Shown: one piece after another, positions 34,401 through 44,800 of the stretch
Position numbering within the stretch: position 1 is the stretch's first letter
Layout: each line of letters starts with the position of its first letter
Source of the DNA: Euptelea pleiosperma
Lineage: Eukaryota; Streptophyta; Magnoliopsida; Ranunculales; Eupteleaceae
Length of the DNA: 64,000 nt
Assembly: GCA_035048495.1 (NCBI GenBank)
Contig: CM068545.1
Coordinates: 19,874,741-19,938,740 of the forward strand
Direction: 5' to 3'
Position numbers and translations under genes: made by a program
Notes under the pieces: generated by a model
What the model was told of the DNA's origin: nothing
The model's database searches: none
What the model saw: only the letters and a program-made list of their open reading frames with translations

Positions 34401-36802
34401 GACATATCGGTGCATCAGGTTGTGAGGGTCAGTGTGTCTGACATTTTGTATTGGTGTCGAACACAGTATACGTATCTGTGTCTTGGTTACATAGACGAAT
34501 AAATGTAGCTATATTTCATAATCAGAGAAATTGCTTAAAATAAAAGGAAATGATGAAGAGTTCCCTACCTTTTGACCAAAGTCTAAAGGGTCCGTGTTAA
34601 AAAATTATATAGAAATAAAACATAACTTGCATGGGTTTAGCAGTAGTGGGTAAGGAGCCTTCTGTCTTGACCTTAAATAAAAGTTACCTTTCCAGATTGA
34701 TTTTTTCACCGATGTTTCAAAAACTCAGCCTAGTTAAAAAGGGAAATCTAGCTATTGGTTTCCAAATTGACTTATGTTTTTGTACACCAATACAGTAGTC
34801 AAAATCCTGGGCAGTGATTTGTTTAGGAAAAAATTTACCTAGTTACACAAGGCAAGTTGTGTCAAACTAAGGAAACTGTCCTTTTCAAGTCATATATGGT
34901 GGCTGCAAATGTGTATGGTCTTAGACGCTGCATTCTGTGGTTCTCGGTATAATCATTTCAGGTTTATGAGGAAAAACAACTTACCCATTCTTGAATAATG
35001 TTATGGTAATAACTTATAGTCTTATTCTGTATGTTGTGCATAGCTTTGATTGCCTTTGAAGCTAAGTGCCACTTCATTTTTATTTCTTAAAGGCAATGTG
35101 AATTATGCATTTATCCTGGCAAATGTGAGCCTTGTAAAAGTACTAGTGGGTGGCCCGTGCCATCGGCACTCCTCGACAAAGAATTTACCAAAATCGGGTG
35201 AGTGGCTGAGATCCACCGTCCATTTGGGGGATTAGATCTTGGCCCTTCTTTGTTGATGCCTATAAGAGGAGGTATAAGTGAGGAGACAACCACTGTGTTT
35301 TGTTATATAGAATAGTAAATGGCCCGTGCCCACGGCACTCCCCAAAAAACACATTTGCAAAAATTGGGTGCCTTTGGCATTCAAATGGTATAACAGATTG
35401 GGGTCATTACCGTTATTTCCGTTTAACAGATTGTAACGCACATGGGCAAAAAACGGAAAATAATGGAAATGAATGGAAATAACGGTGCTAAAATTAAAAT
35501 TTTGATTTTCAAATATTAACTAAAATTTATAACAGAACATAACTGAAAAATAACAGAAATAATTGATATTTTTTAACAATTGTTTTTCAAAAAATAACGG
35601 TCGTTATTTTTGTTATAATGGAAAAATAACAGTCCAAATTTTCTGAGCGTTAAAACGGTACATAACGTAATGAGGAAGGTCCAAACCCGTTATAACAGCC
35701 GCTATTCATAGCGTACACCAAATCTTTTTTTGGGCCCATGAACCTTATTTATGTTCGGCACATATTTGGTGGACGTACACCAAATCCAAGTCTGTATAGT
35801 GAAGTTTCAGATTTCTCCGAAAATCATAGCATGAGGCGAATAAATAAGTGGGAGTGAGTGGTTGAGATCCGACCGTCCAACATTAGATGGATGGATTTGA
35901 TCTCAACCACTCTTTATCTTATGAAGCCGGATAAGATAAGGGATAAGACAACTTCCCTATTTTGTTATATAGATAGTGGGTGGCTCGTGCCCACGGCACT
36001 CTGACAAAGCGTTCACCAAAATCGGGTGTGAGTGGCTGAGATCCACCATACATTTGTAGGATAAGATCTCAGCCACTCTTTGTTGAAACCGGATAAGATA
36101 AGATAAGAGAAAAGATAATTTCCATGTTTTTTATATAGATTGCTTGATTAATTTGTAGTAGTCACTGTAATAATGTTAGGTATGTAAATCTTTACTGTGA
36201 AATTTTTTACCAATGTAGAAGCAGCAGATGAGTATAAATTGCACAGGACCTCGACTCTGTCATTGAACCATTGACTCATTTCTTCCACTGGACTGAGCGT
36301 TGGTATTTATGAATTTTTTTTTAATCTTTTTGTACTTGAAATGTTAATCTCAGTTGGTGTGAAATCATTAAGAATTTGGAAGTTCGTTGACAATCCGGGG
36401 TTTGTAAAACAATCAGCATCATAACAGACTTGAGTCATTGATCAAATCGTAGCAGAACATTGGAGAGCTGATAGAACCAAAAAAAAAAAATTGTATAGGA
36501 GCAATATAAGCTGAACTATTGAATAAGATAAGGCACGTTTATTGGGTACACTGACTTCAGATTGTTATTTAATAGTATAGTTGGTTTAATTCTCTGAACA
36601 TTCTTTCATTTTCTAGCCTATTATCTGCTATCATAATAAGAATTGAGTTGTCTAACACCTCTTGTTATATGTTATTTTCAGATACCAAAAGCTACAGAAA
36701 AGCTCAAGTAGTGAAAATGATGAAACAGGATCATCCACTACCAATGTAGCTGCAAGATACGTCATCCTTGAGGAGATGGATGATCAAGACGATGATGCTT
36801 GA
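16049..36802 (+). CDS. TPT-domain nucleotide-sugar / sugar-phosphate translocator (SLC35C2-like, At1g06470 family), 11 coding exons
   Basis: Exons: 16049-16578, 16701-16870, 21291-21376, 21562-21611, 24195-24262, 25961-26061, 26232-26244, 26494-26678, 26924-27010, 33798-33892, 36682-36802. They join in frame to 501 codons plus TGA, with GT and AG at every junction. The protein begins with about 165 acidic, serine-rich, probably cytosolic residues. About ten hydrophobic segments follow from residue ~163 to ~460, then a short acidic tail ([10 protein letters not shown]). Family hallmarks include [73 protein letters not shown] and GVSLFNWYK. It belongs to the drug/metabolite transporter superfamily (TPT/EamA, SLC35C2-like); members move nucleotide sugars or phosphorylated sugars across endomembranes, but the substrate of this branch is not settled. 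Introns of 4.4, 2.6, 1.7, 6.8 and 2.8 kb are full of transposons. The first ATG after the uORF was taken as start; it has GAGATGG context and the frame is open. Confidence 0.9.
16871..17731. other. First part of the 4.4-kb second CDS intron, nothing recognised
   Basis: Begins with GTAACACC at the exon border. No repeat termini or coding similarity were seen up to the duplicated block. Confidence 0.45.
17732..18668. repeat. Tandem duplication of a ~484-bp block inside an intron
   Basis: CCTAGCTGAAAATTCTGATTG starts at 17732 and again at 18216. Both copies run through ATGACTTGCTGACTGCTTGT, GGTACTTGGAT and AGGTAGTATTTTATTAATAAG to TTGACAAAGCATAATCTATC. Differences are scattered substitutions and a few short indels, so the duplication is moderately old. 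No coding capacity or known family is recognised. Confidence 0.9.
18900..19135. other. Intron sequence, nothing recognised
   Basis: Contains a poly-T tract near 18927; no credible feature. Confidence 0.35.
19136..19406 (+). pseudogene. LINE (non-LTR retrotransposon) 3'-end remnant
   Basis: On the plus strand the broken frame reads LRWFGHF, then [21 protein letters not shown] and [10 protein letters not shown], and later [11 protein letters not shown]. These are the hallmarks of the region C-terminal to the reverse transcriptase in plant LINEs (RLRWFGH...APVR...GRGRPK...W). In-frame stops interrupt it. It is followed by a GATGATGATGAC microsatellite typical of these tails. It lies in the second CDS intron of the transporter, in the same sense. 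Confidence 0.75.
19407..20099. other. Intron sequence, nothing recognised
   Basis: No repeat termini or coding exon that can be supported. Confidence 0.4.
20108..20498. mobile_element. hAT-like CAAGG MITE with CGAAACATT-word interior, perfect 8-bp TSD
   Basis: Starts CAAGGTTTAAAATTTCG and ends CCAAAATTTTAAACCATG. GTCTCCAG flanks it at 20100-20107 and 20499-20506. The interior is made of many copies of CGAAACATT and its variants (ACGAAACATTACGAAACATT), some inverted (TGTTTCGTTTCGG). The 124-aa plus-strand frame is a direct translation of the repeat ([14 protein letters not shown]) and is not a gene. Termini and TSD length equal those of the AACGG copies, but the inside is unrelated. Confidence 0.92.
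21762..23384. mobile_element. hAT-like CAAGG element with GAAATATTTCG-word interior, perfect 8-bp TSD, split by a MULE MITE
   Basis: Starts CAAGGAAATAAATTTTG and ends GAAATTTATTTCCTTG. CCTGGAAG lies at 21754-21761 and 23385-23392. Copies of GGAAATATTT..TTTCG occur near both ends; GAAATATTTC is a perfect palindrome. The element includes the MULE MITE at 22045-22567 and about 800 bp of other AT-rich DNA (22577-23130). It sits in intron 4 of the transporter gene. Confidence 0.85.
22045..22567. mobile_element. MULE MITE with >110-bp terminal inverted repeats, perfect 9-bp TSD
   Basis: Left arm GGGAAATTCTATTTGCACCC and complement of right arm GGGAAATACTATTTGCACTC; pairing continues through CACAAATTCCATAAGCACCC, ATTTGGGTGCTTTT and GCCGAAAATGCCCTT into a pyrimidine-rich stretch. 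AATTATTAT flanks at 22036-22044 and 22568-22576. The centre has (CT)n and (GA)n microsatellites. Open frames on both strands here are low-complexity. Young-looking: arms differ at few positions. Confidence 0.93.
23690..23790. repeat. GCCTAGGC-word patch
   Basis: Several imperfect copies of GCCTAGGTG, GGCTAGGTGA, CCCCTAGGCTAAGCGC and AACTAGGCAAC occur within 100 bp. The central CCTAGG is palindromic. Ends are not clear, but the style matches the word-type MITEs. Confidence 0.45.
24525..25733 (-). pseudogene. Truncated Copia retrotransposon (3' half: partial RT, RNase H, 3' LTR) in intron 5
   Basis: Minus strand. Broken frames encode [13 protein letters not shown] (RT YVDD box), [42 protein letters not shown] and [14 protein letters not shown] (Copia RNase H). 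A polypurine tract, complement of CCCCCTCAAGTTGGTGC at about 24723-24740, is followed by an LTR-like segment toward 24525. There is no 5' half; it stops near 25733. Frameshifts are evident after SIAHN. It is the same family as the complete copy at 27371-32039 and lies antisense to the host gene, its right edge only about 230 bp from exon 6. Confidence 0.82.
26232..26244 (+). CDS. 13-nt microexon of the transporter gene
   Basis: AAAGAAGCCTATG, coding K-E-A-Y plus one base. It lies between an AG (26230-26231) and GTAAGC (26245). The upstream exon ends in CAG in phase 0 and the downstream exon begins GT-TTA-AGG. Only with this exon does the protein read [18 protein letters not shown], which matches the known family order (TQ.LLQK...GL.NP). 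Confidence 0.85.
27371..27555 (-). repeat. 3' LTR of the Copia element
   Basis: Plus-strand start AGTAGAAACTTAGGG and end CTTGACAACA. Contains a GA-rich tract (GAGAAGAGAAAGAGAG). The purine-rich PPT complement follows directly on the right, which fixes it as the 3' LTR in minus orientation. Confidence 0.9.
31861..32039 (-). repeat. 5' LTR of the Copia element
   Basis: Plus-strand start AGTAGAACTTAGGG and end CCCTGACAACA. Bordered on the left by the PBS (complement of TGATATCAGAGC). Differences from the other LTR are substitutions plus short indels in the GA-rich tract. Confidence 0.9.
32060..32180 (+). pseudogene. Short LINE 3'-tail remnant
   Basis: Text GGTCAAATGGTGATTCTGCAT and GCCAACCCGATATAGTTGGG followed by ATTAGGCTTATGATGATGA matches the usual 3' tail of plant LINEs (AGTTGGGATTAGGCTTTGATGATG). 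It directly follows the Copia 5' LTR and TSD. Confidence 0.55.
32480..33260. repeat. Cluster of three word-type repeat patches (AATTTC, GAGGCGCAC, CCGAAAC)
   Basis: 32491-32678 starts TAAGGTTTAAATTTCGG and ends ATTTATAACCTTG, so it has near-CAAGG termini with an interior of AATTTC/GAAATT words; no target duplication is visible. 32711-33000 holds repeated GAGGCGTGCCCACTGAGGCGCAC-like words with their complements. 33140-33250 holds CCGAAAC/GTTTCGG words and ends CCGAAACTTTCAACCATG. All lie in intron 9. Confidence 0.55.
34205..34495. repeat. GTGTCGGACAC-word patch in intron 10
   Basis: Copies of GTGTCAGACACCGTG, GTGTTGGACAC, GTGTCTGACA and GGTGTCGAACAC flank an AT-rich middle. The left border CAAGGACACTC and the complement of the right border CAAGACACAGATAC suggest the same CAAGG-like terminus. 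An 8-bp duplication is not evident. Confidence 0.5.
35143..36140 (-). mobile_element. Tandem short Helitron-like units (three) in intron 10
   Basis: Minus-strand reading: each unit begins TCTATATAACAAAA (or a variant) and ends with GTGCCgtgGGCAC (or similar) followed by GGGCCACCCACTA, a short hairpin close to a CTAG/CTA end. Units are about 35143-35311, 35312-35973 and 35974-36140. The words GTGAGTGGCTGAGATCCACC and GGATAAGATAAG recur. The middle unit carries an AACGG-word insertion (35375-35710). Helitron assignment rests on termini, hairpin and lack of target duplication; no Rep/helicase is present. Confidence 0.55.
35375..35710. repeat. Truncated AACGG-word element
   Basis: Contains GGTATAACAGATTGGGGTCATTACCG and CATAACGTAATGAGGAAGGTCC, parallel to the interior of the copy at 8829, but both CAAGG termini are missing. 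It interrupts the middle Helitron-like unit. Confidence 0.6.
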
Positions 36803-38309
36803 CATTTCCTGTGATTGCGACGTCAAAAATTTTATGAACTTCAGGTTAGTTTCTTGCCAGATGCTTCCTTGACATTCTAGTTGATCAATTTATTTACAGT
36901 GTGTTTCGACATCTCATCTACCCATTTGGATCATCCATATATGGTCTTGGAGTTAAATAAGCCCATTAAACCGTACAGAGTTCTTGCTTCGAAAGGACAG
37001 AAGGGCTGAGATATATATTGTCCGATGTACTTGAATCCAATTTATTTCGCTCCTTACTGCAGTTTAGCTTCTCCATTTGATATCAACTACAACATATATG
37101 CAGTCCACCAATGTTGTTGAAGCTCAACTTCAAGTTTTCATCTCAGACGGGTACAGGTGGCTGGGGATAAATGAAGTGGCTCGTACCCATGGGTATTTAG
37201 ATTTCTTTAGGGAGGATGGATTCTCAATGTGGCTCACATGGAGAAGCTTGAGACGAGCACAACTGCTAGCTAATCCTAGTAATGCTGCTTCCAACAAGCC
37301 ATTTTTTGCTCCTGTGAACTTTGTCTACATATTGATACAGTTCCTCTATGAGATTTCCTATGGTAGACGTAGAAAGATTTTAAGGGTCACAGAGAGCCAA
37401 AGCTAACTGTTCCATGGCATCCACAAACTCTCAACCAGTACAGAGCTCATTTGGTATGGAAAATTATTTCTCAAGGCTTCAGTTGATTGAATAATTCACA
37501 TATGTAGATTTAGTATGTGCCTTCGGATAGCATATGGCTCATCTGTTTCCCATTTTTCTCAACATTGATACAATATTCAAGAATGTACAGGGTAACAGCA
37601 AGCTGTAATAGATTGTAGAGTGTTTTGTTGGATCTGGCCCGTCTTCTCTTGGTTCTTAAATTCAATCTATCTGGAAGGACCCAACCTGAATTGCTACCAG
37701 CAATTTTTCTTCGTTCTTCCATTTTCTTTCGATACCTGAAAGTTAATGTGATATTTACATGTTAATCCAAAATCATTGTGTTAAACTAGTGACGAGCTCT
37801 TTCTATTTCACATGTGGATCAGTCTGAACTATGTGGCGACCCATGTCCCAAAATTGCATCATGTCGGGATCATTACCATCTGAATTGAAAACTTTTTTGT
37901 GTTCAGTTGCTCAGTTTTATTTCTTGTACAAGATGCAATTGTGCAGATGGCTAAAATCATCCGATGCTACTACTTTGGGCTACAGCCCATTGATTTTACA
38001 CAGCTTTTATTTGTTACTTGCAGTGAATTTATTCCCTTCTCTAACTGTAATAAGTTGTGCACTTGCCACTGAAAATTGTTAAAAATGTCTTCCAAGGAAC
38101 ATAACAATTATTTTAGCCCATTGAGGATAACGTAGGTTCCCGGGTGGGCTTATTCCTAAGATCCCTCTAACTGCCTCACCATCTATTGTCTTACCTTTGA
38201 AATTTTCCATCCCAAAACTGCTAAAAAAAGATTTTCTAGAGATTTCAATCACAATTGTGTGATTTGAGAAATTGTAAAGGGTTTTGTGCACAGGAGTGAA
38301 CATGGCAGG
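36803..38309 (+). other. 3' UTR of the transporter gene and downstream spacer
   Basis: The TGA is at 36800-36802. A possible 3' UTR donor (TTCAG|GTTAGT near 36845) is present. A 109-codon frame at 37077-37406 lacks recognisable domains and lies where 3' UTR or downstream exon sequence is expected; I do not call it a gene. No clear polyadenylation hexamer could be chosen with confidence. Confidence 0.4.
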
Positions 38310-38840
38310 GTGCAATTAGGTTAGGTCCGAGTGATTGGGTCCTTACTATAACTATTTTTATAGTGATCCGACCCATTTTAACAATACTTGGGTTGGATTT
38401 TGGATTCATATCTGGTGGTTTAGGATCATATTATTTTGGATCTGAATTCATGTGTTCAAAAGTTGAATTCATATCTTGATTCGACCCATTTCAAGCCCTA
38501 GCCATAACTCACCTCGGTCAAATGATTTTAACCATCCAATAGATATATATATATATATTTTTAGATTACTGCCCTTGTATTTCTAACCATCCAAAAAAGT
38601 GTTCAATTGGTTGGTTGATGTCATTGGTCAACCCAGCTGACCCAACTGTTGAACCCGATTGACCAGGCTCGGCCAGTTCTCCGGGTTGATGACCGGTTTG
38701 GTTTTCATAACATTGGTTTCAATATCAGGTCTAGAACGTTAGGACCCAAAACTGAAGTATATAGTAGGGTATGGTTCCAGGTATAGTAGTACCCGATCTT
38801 GATAAGAACAGGAACGACCCACATATGATGTTAGAGACCT
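38310..38840. repeat. Three adjacent word-type patches (GATCCGACCC, GGTTGACC, GGTACC..)
   Basis: 38310-38500 has AGTGATCCGACCCATTTT, TTGGGTTGGATTTTGG and GAATTCATATC words and a right end AAGCCCTAG like the TAGGGC terminus at 1517. 38590-38715 repeats GGTTGATG, CAACCCAGCTGACCC, GACCAGGC and GGTTGATGACCGG. 38730-38840 has GGTTCCAGGTATAGTAGTACCC and complements. None is coding. Confidence 0.45.
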
Positions 38841-39461
38841 GAAACGGTTATACATAATAGGTTCTGGTTTTTGGTACATTGCTACCCAAACCGGAACCCC
38901 GACCCGCTTACACCTATAACGTGCCGTTAGCATAATAGTCCACGAGAATGTTTGCCCTCTCACGTTAAGGAGGATTTCTATACTTCTCACGTCAGCTGGA
39001 GGAAACAAAGAGAATTCATTCCTTGGACAAGAAGAAATTTGCATTTCAGTCCAATACTTATTCTCGCAATTGATATTTTGAGGATCACTAGAATGCTTCC
39101 TTCTTATAGTTTCACAAGACAAACATGATCACAAGCATCATTCAAAGTGACGGCTAGGATCTAACGGTCCAACATCTTATCAAACAAAACAATAGTCGAA
39201 TTTAGAAAAGAAAGCGACTGTTGTTTATGTAGGTAGGCCCACTAAGGTCAATCTTATTTTATTATCATTTTCCAAGTATATATCTCTTGATCAGTAGGTT
39301 AAAATCATACTGATATAGTCTGATATTGGGATAATGTCTCATGTAAGACCAACCCCATCATTTGAACGGTTCAGATCAATAAGTTGGTGATAATGGATCA
39401 TGGTCCACCCCCATCATTTACGATCTCATCACAAAAATGATTCATGTAGACGTTCCATCTG
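38841..39461. repeat. Copy A of a ~630-bp segmental duplication
   Basis: Nearly collinear with 47122-47765 from TACATAATAGGTTCTGG through GCTTACACC, AACGTGCCGTTAGCA, TTTGCCCTC.CACGTTAAGG, ATGCTTCCTTCTTATAG, AACATGATCACAAGC and AGGTCAATCTTATTTTATT to ATTCATGTAGACGTT. Scattered substitutions and indels. The partner copy is immediately upstream of the DUF7705 gene; this copy has no gene downstream, only the Gypsy element. Confidence 0.9.
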
Positions 39462-39530
39462 TCTACATGAATTAAGCATTAACTTCTATGAAGAGATTCC
39501 AACCAAAATGTCTCCCTTCAATTAAATATT

Positions 39531-39793
39531 TGAGAGTCCAAGCTACTTTATCGTTAACAATAGCTATTTTCTAACGTAAACTAGAGATGGTAGAATAACT
39601 CCTTGTTGAATCTCCATCGAAACGTCGACTTATAACCCTAGGACTCCTTCAACTATGCGTTGGATACCAAGTCAAATACGGAAATAATTAACAAAACAGC
39701 AACAAATATCATAAAATAAGGAAAGGAAGAAGAAGAGTTCAAATAGAATTCTCTCTAGTCCTACATGGATAAGCAACGTGGAGGATCGCAACA
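39531..39793 (-). repeat. 3' LTR of the Gypsy element
   Basis: Plus-strand TGAGAGTCCAAGCTAC to GAGGATCGCAACA. Contains TTAACAATAGCTATTTTCTAAC and CAAATACGGAAATAATTAAC, shared with the other LTR. The purine-rich tract before it on the minus strand (GAAAGGGCTGGG) serves as PPT. Confidence 0.85.
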
Positions 39794-40054
39794 ATACCCA
39801 GCCCTTTCATTCGACATGTCCTGATCAAGTCGGAAAGTCAAGAAAACACCTCATAAAATCTTGAAATTTTTTCCCAAGTGGCATCTTAGTAGGCAAGGCC
39901 TTCCCATTGAACCAGCACGACCTTTGTAATTGCATGATTGTTATATATGATTAAAATGAGGCCATTAATAATTTTGAGAACTGTCCAATTGGGTGTACCC
40001 ATATCTGTGATCGGCGGAAGTATAGGTAGTGAAGAGATCCAATCACCAAGCTTA

Positions 40055-40933
40055 GGGTGTGTTTGATACGCATGCAAATTGGGTGTGCAAATAGGCTTAC
40101 GTGTGCAATCGTTTCCCATGCACGCATGTTTGGTACGGGTGCATTCAACGATTTGCACATGCACACGGGCAAATGAATGCTCGCCCTCTTTAGCAATTAA
40201 AAACCCATTTCACCCTATGAGCAATCATTTACGCAACCTCCTTGTGCAATCGATTTGCATAAGGTTCAAATTAAAATTTAATATTTTCTCAAACCATGCC
40301 CTATCTTTCCCAAAAAAATAAAAAAGAAAAAATGGAAAAAATGGCCTTGAAATTTAAAATTTAAATTTTAAAAAACGAGAAAAATAGAAAAAAAAAAAAA
40401 AATAATGGCCATTTTTTCACATTATTTCACATTATTTCGTTACAACAGAAAATAATGACCGTTATTTTTTGACCATTTTAATGGTACATAACGTAACGGG
40501 GGCGGTCTGAATCCGTTACAACGGCCGTTATTTTTGCCATAACAGATTCGGACCTCCCTCGTTACCGTGAAAATGCTGAAAAAATATACCAAAAAATAAC
40601 AACCATTATTTTCTGAAAAATTTTGTGAAAAAAAAAGTCCGTTATTTTTGGTATTGCCCATTAATTTTTTTTTTCCACTTTTTTCATTTTTGAAATTCAT
40701 GTTCAAAATATGTGGGGCCCAAGCATCAAGTACGGATTTTTTTTTTCGTACTTAATATGTGGGGCCCTCATATTTTAAGCAAGCATGTGCAAGACCAAAT
40801 GGTAGTAAGTATAAACAGTGCGTAAATTTTAAAATTTGCATACGCAAAATTAGTGCGAACCAAATGCAAGAAAATAGTATGGGTGCGCAAACCATTGCAC
40901 GCATAATAGTTTGCATGCGTACCAAACAGACCC
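40055..40933. mobile_element. PIF/Harbinger-like MITE inside the Gypsy element, TTA TSD
   Basis: Left end GGGTGTGTTTGATACGCATG and complement of right end GGGTCTGTTTGGTACGCATG, together 24 bp of inverted repeat with two mismatches, flanked by TTA (40052-40054 and 40934-40936). The interior holds further GCATGCA/GTGCAAAT words and an AACGG-word segment (40325-40690). No transposase. Confidence 0.82.
40325..40690. repeat. AACGG-word segment nested in the Harbinger-like MITE
   Basis: CATAACGTAACGGGGGCGG, TCCGTTACAACGGCCG and TTATTTTCTGAAAAATTTTGTG are shared with the copies at 8829, 9314 and 60692. CAAGG termini are not recognisable; the arrangement looks rearranged, with two right-half-like parts facing each other. 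Confidence 0.55.
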
Positions 40934-41459
40934 TTATTATTTAACAGTGAAACGTGGAACAGTAGATGGATCTTGGACTGAGGAGGAAGAGCAAGTTGGT
41001 AAGCTACTTGGACGACCCTAGCTAAGATCTAAAATTGACCATAGAATCGTGGCGATAATTTATGAGGACCGCGATCACCCAATGATCGTTGACGATAGGG
41101 TTGTAAGCGAAGAAAAACCCAATCACATATTGCAAATTCATGCTCAATTCGGTGATGGTTTGCATACATGTGCATACAGTTCTGAGTAGAATGGAGGTTA
41201 TCTTTTAAGGTGCGAAGCATATCATCCTTGTTATGTAACGCATAATCCACACCATGAACACTAGTGGAACCAAACAAGTGTAAATGCAAGGGGGAATCTA
41301 GCCACGCACAATTTGGAATGGCATCATTTTTTGAGCACCGGGGGACAATGTGTTGTACCAGAACTCGGCCCAAGAAAGGTGCAGGTGCATATATATATAA
41401 TTCTACACAGCGTGTTGTACACGTGGAAGACAAAGTGTACCACTTATAGACATACTTTA

Positions 41460-41890
41460 GATTCTCAACAGAGCTCATCTGAGCATAACAGAGCCCAATA
41501 GAGGTCATCTCAGTTTAGCAGAACTCCTGGGCAGAGCTCATCTCTGTTCAACAGAGTTCCTAATCTATTTAGTTGGATCCTTATTATAGAAGGACAGAAC
41601 ATCATGCATGTAAACATTATAAAAGAAACCCTTTGCCTGTAGAAAAAGGAAGACCAACTGGAGAACAAACTCCACTGTAATAGGAGAGATTCATAGTGAA
41701 ATGGCTCTAGGAGCCCGTGGACATACCTGCATGTTGGAGGGAACCACCTAAAACCCTTGTGTTTTGTGTTTGTGTTCGTCTCCTTTCTCTCTTTTGTGCT
41801 TTGATGGATGTGCATGAACATCTTAGCAATGATATTTCTTAGGTGAGGGTAACACGATTTTACCACCACGGAAGGAATTTCACTCACTGG
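41460..41890 (+). mobile_element. Possible solo LTR (Copia-like) inside the Gypsy integrase region
   Basis: It separates the Gypsy integrase core (before 41907, minus strand) from its C-terminal part (after about 41340). Its plus strand carries an LTR-like layout: TATTATAGAAGG promoter-like AT tract, GAACCACCTAAAACCCTTGTG and a T-rich TGTGTTCGTCTCCTTTCTCTC tract, as in R-U5 of plant Copia LTRs. CAGAGCTCATCTGAGC and CAGAGCTCATCTCTG words occur at its left. Exact ends and TSD were not fixed. Confidence 0.45.
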
Positions 41891-44800
41891 TTAGGGCATT
41901 GACAGAGTGTTGTGCCTTGTTGCTCAAAGAATACCTCCCAAATTGGATAATGAAAACATGATCTCTATCACTCACAAGGGAGCGGGGCATGCCGTGCAAT
42001 TTGGCAACGTCGCGAATAAAAATATCCGTTATAGTGGAGGTCGTGTAAGGTGTGCTAGGGCCGAAAAGTGTACGGATTTGTTGAAACAGTCCACTCAAAA
42101 GGGAGAAGACCCTCAATGAAATCCACGAAGAAATCGGCCCAGACATCTCCAGGAATAGGTAATGGTTGTAGTTGTCTTGGAGGGGTAACTATTTCGTGTT
42201 TGATTCTTTGGTACACATCGCACTCTGCCGCACATTTTTTAATGACTTTTTTAATACCCTACCGCTAGAAATTTGTGGACACACGCTTGTAGGTTGGGAG
42301 GAAGCCAGACACATGGATTTCGAAGATGATTTTAACATCATTGGGACTGAGGTGGGATGACCAGGCGGCCTTTGTAGCGAAGAGTTTCGTCGTGCAAGGA
42401 TTAGTACGACCTTGTCGTCGGGTTTTGACACAACTGGTCTCTAATGTTGCATAAATGCGTATCGTGCACATAATCAGCCACGATGTCGGGTAGAGCAGTG
42501 AAGATCGGTTGGGAGAGCATGTGGATGTGGGCCGTCTCGTGCAACCTAGCTAGAGAAAGCATCAGAGGCGATATTATCTTTGTCAAGATGGTAGACAATC
42601 TCGTAATTGAATCCATTGAGCTTTGTTAGCCATTTGGATTGTTCAATAGTGGTTAAACGCTCCTCCATCAAATACTTTAGGGTATAGTAATCAGTGATGA
42701 TCTTGAAGTGATGCTCTAACAAATATGTCCTTCATTTGGAGACTAAAAAAAAGAACTGCGAGCATTTCCTTGTCATAAATTGGCATGGTTAGATGTCGAC
42801 CTGAAAAAAGTTTTACAGAGGTTGGCCAATGGGTGGCTGAACTACATAAGGATGACACCAATACCCATACTAGAAGTGTCGCACTTGATGACAAAATCAT
42901 AGGAGAAGTCCAACAATGCAAGGACTAGCGTTGAAGTCATGGCTTGCTTCAACATGTCAAAGGTGGTTTCTAATTGAAAGGACCACTAGAAGGCATCCTT
43001 GCAAAGTATATTGGTGAGTGGCCGTGCAATAGTATTGTAATTTTTGACAAACTTGCCGTTCAAGCCGAGGAAGCCGCATAGGCTTTGTGAGATTCAGATT
43101 TTGGCCATTGAAGCATGCCTCAATTTTAGATGGGTCGGCCTGAACACCGGCATTAGAGATGAGATGGCTGAGATATTAATTCCACCTGTGGCTGCAACAA
43201 GCACTTAGTTTGCTTAACAAATAGTAAGTTAAATCGGAGAAGCCGAAAGACAAAGGTAAGATGTGATAGATGATCAGCCATGTTAACACTGTAAATGAGG
43301 ATGTCATAAAAATAACAAGCACGAAACAATGTAAAAATGGTCAAAAGATGTCAGTCATCAAACTCTAGAACGTGGCTGGTGCATTTGAGAGGCCAAGGGG
43401 CATGACGAAAAACTCATAGTGCACTTCGTGTGTACGAAATGGTGTTTTTGTGATATTGGTTTTCGCTACCCGGATATGGTGATATTCAAGTCCAACCTAG
43501 ATCATCGATCAATGATCTAAGAGTTCATTGATGTCTGGAATGGGGTATTGGTCACGGACTATAATACCATTGAGAGCACAATAGTCAATATTGCAAATGT
43601 TCCATGAGCTATCTTTCTTTTTAATGAGTAAAATAGGAGAGGAGAAGTGGCTTGTAGTACTAGGCTAGATAATACCTGAATCACTCATCTCTCGGATGAG
43701 CTTCTCGATCGATCTCATTTTTTTTAAAATGAGGATAGTGATATGGTCTGACATTTTGTGGGAGCGCTGCCGAGCATTAAAGGGATGGCATGATCATGGG
43801 GTTCTGAAAGGAGGAAGGCCCTTTGGTGCTATAAAGAGGTCGGTGAACTCCCGAAGAGTTGAGCTATGACTGGGTCTATGGTGATTGGTGGAGCAGGAAG
43901 ATAAATAAGCCTTGACATTATTCAGAGAACAACTTGTGAAACTCGCCGGTATTGTTGACCATGGAAAAAGTAGAGGAAAGGCTAGTAAAGTGAATAAATT
44001 CACTGCCATGTAAGAACTTCATAGTCAAATCCTTGAAGTTCCAGTTAATTGTGTCGAGTGTTTTGAGCCATTCGATACCTAAGACAATGTCATACTCATA
44101 GACCAAAAGTACAAAAAAATTAGTAGTGAAGGCAAACCCCTGGTTGGAGAAAGAAATATCTTGATAGCAGTTGGGACTGAGCACAGTGCTGTCGTTTTGC
44201 TACAATCACTTTAAGAGGGGATGATCGATCGTCCTACGAAGAACTCACCATGCTTGATGATTTTTAGGCTGATAAAATTGTTTGTGGCCCATGAGTCAAC
44301 CAAAATCATAAGAAAATGATTTTTTATGTGATTGGAGAGACGCATGGTGTCTGGATTCTGAGTGTCAGCAATTGTGTTGAGTGATATTTCCATTAGCAAA
44401 GACTTGAAGTCGGAGACTTCTGGATCTGTAGTCTTGAGATCCCTGGACTCCAGAAATAATAGTTGGGGCCTTTTGCAGCGATGCCGAGGCATAAACTGTT
44501 CATCACAATTAAAGTAGAGACCTTTTGGCAACGTTTTTGTTGTTCGGTCACACTTAAGCATCAAACACTAGAAGGAACGGTACTAGACCTGGCTGTTATA
44601 GTGTTACTAATTAGATAAGAGAGGATTGGCAGTAAGGAACGTAGGAAATGACCCCAAAATGGTTGTGATTCTTTATTATTTGAGGATATAGTATAACTAT
44701 ATCTTGGTGCTTGGCGATGGCTTAGGCACTTCAGAGGGAGGTGTGATTGAGGAGCATAGGAGCATAACAGTCGAACGGATGTCCTAATATAGCTTGAAAT

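Noticed and set aside
37077..37406. 109-codon frame after the transporter stop
   Set aside because: No recognisable domain or splice context; lies in the expected 3' UTR or spacer.
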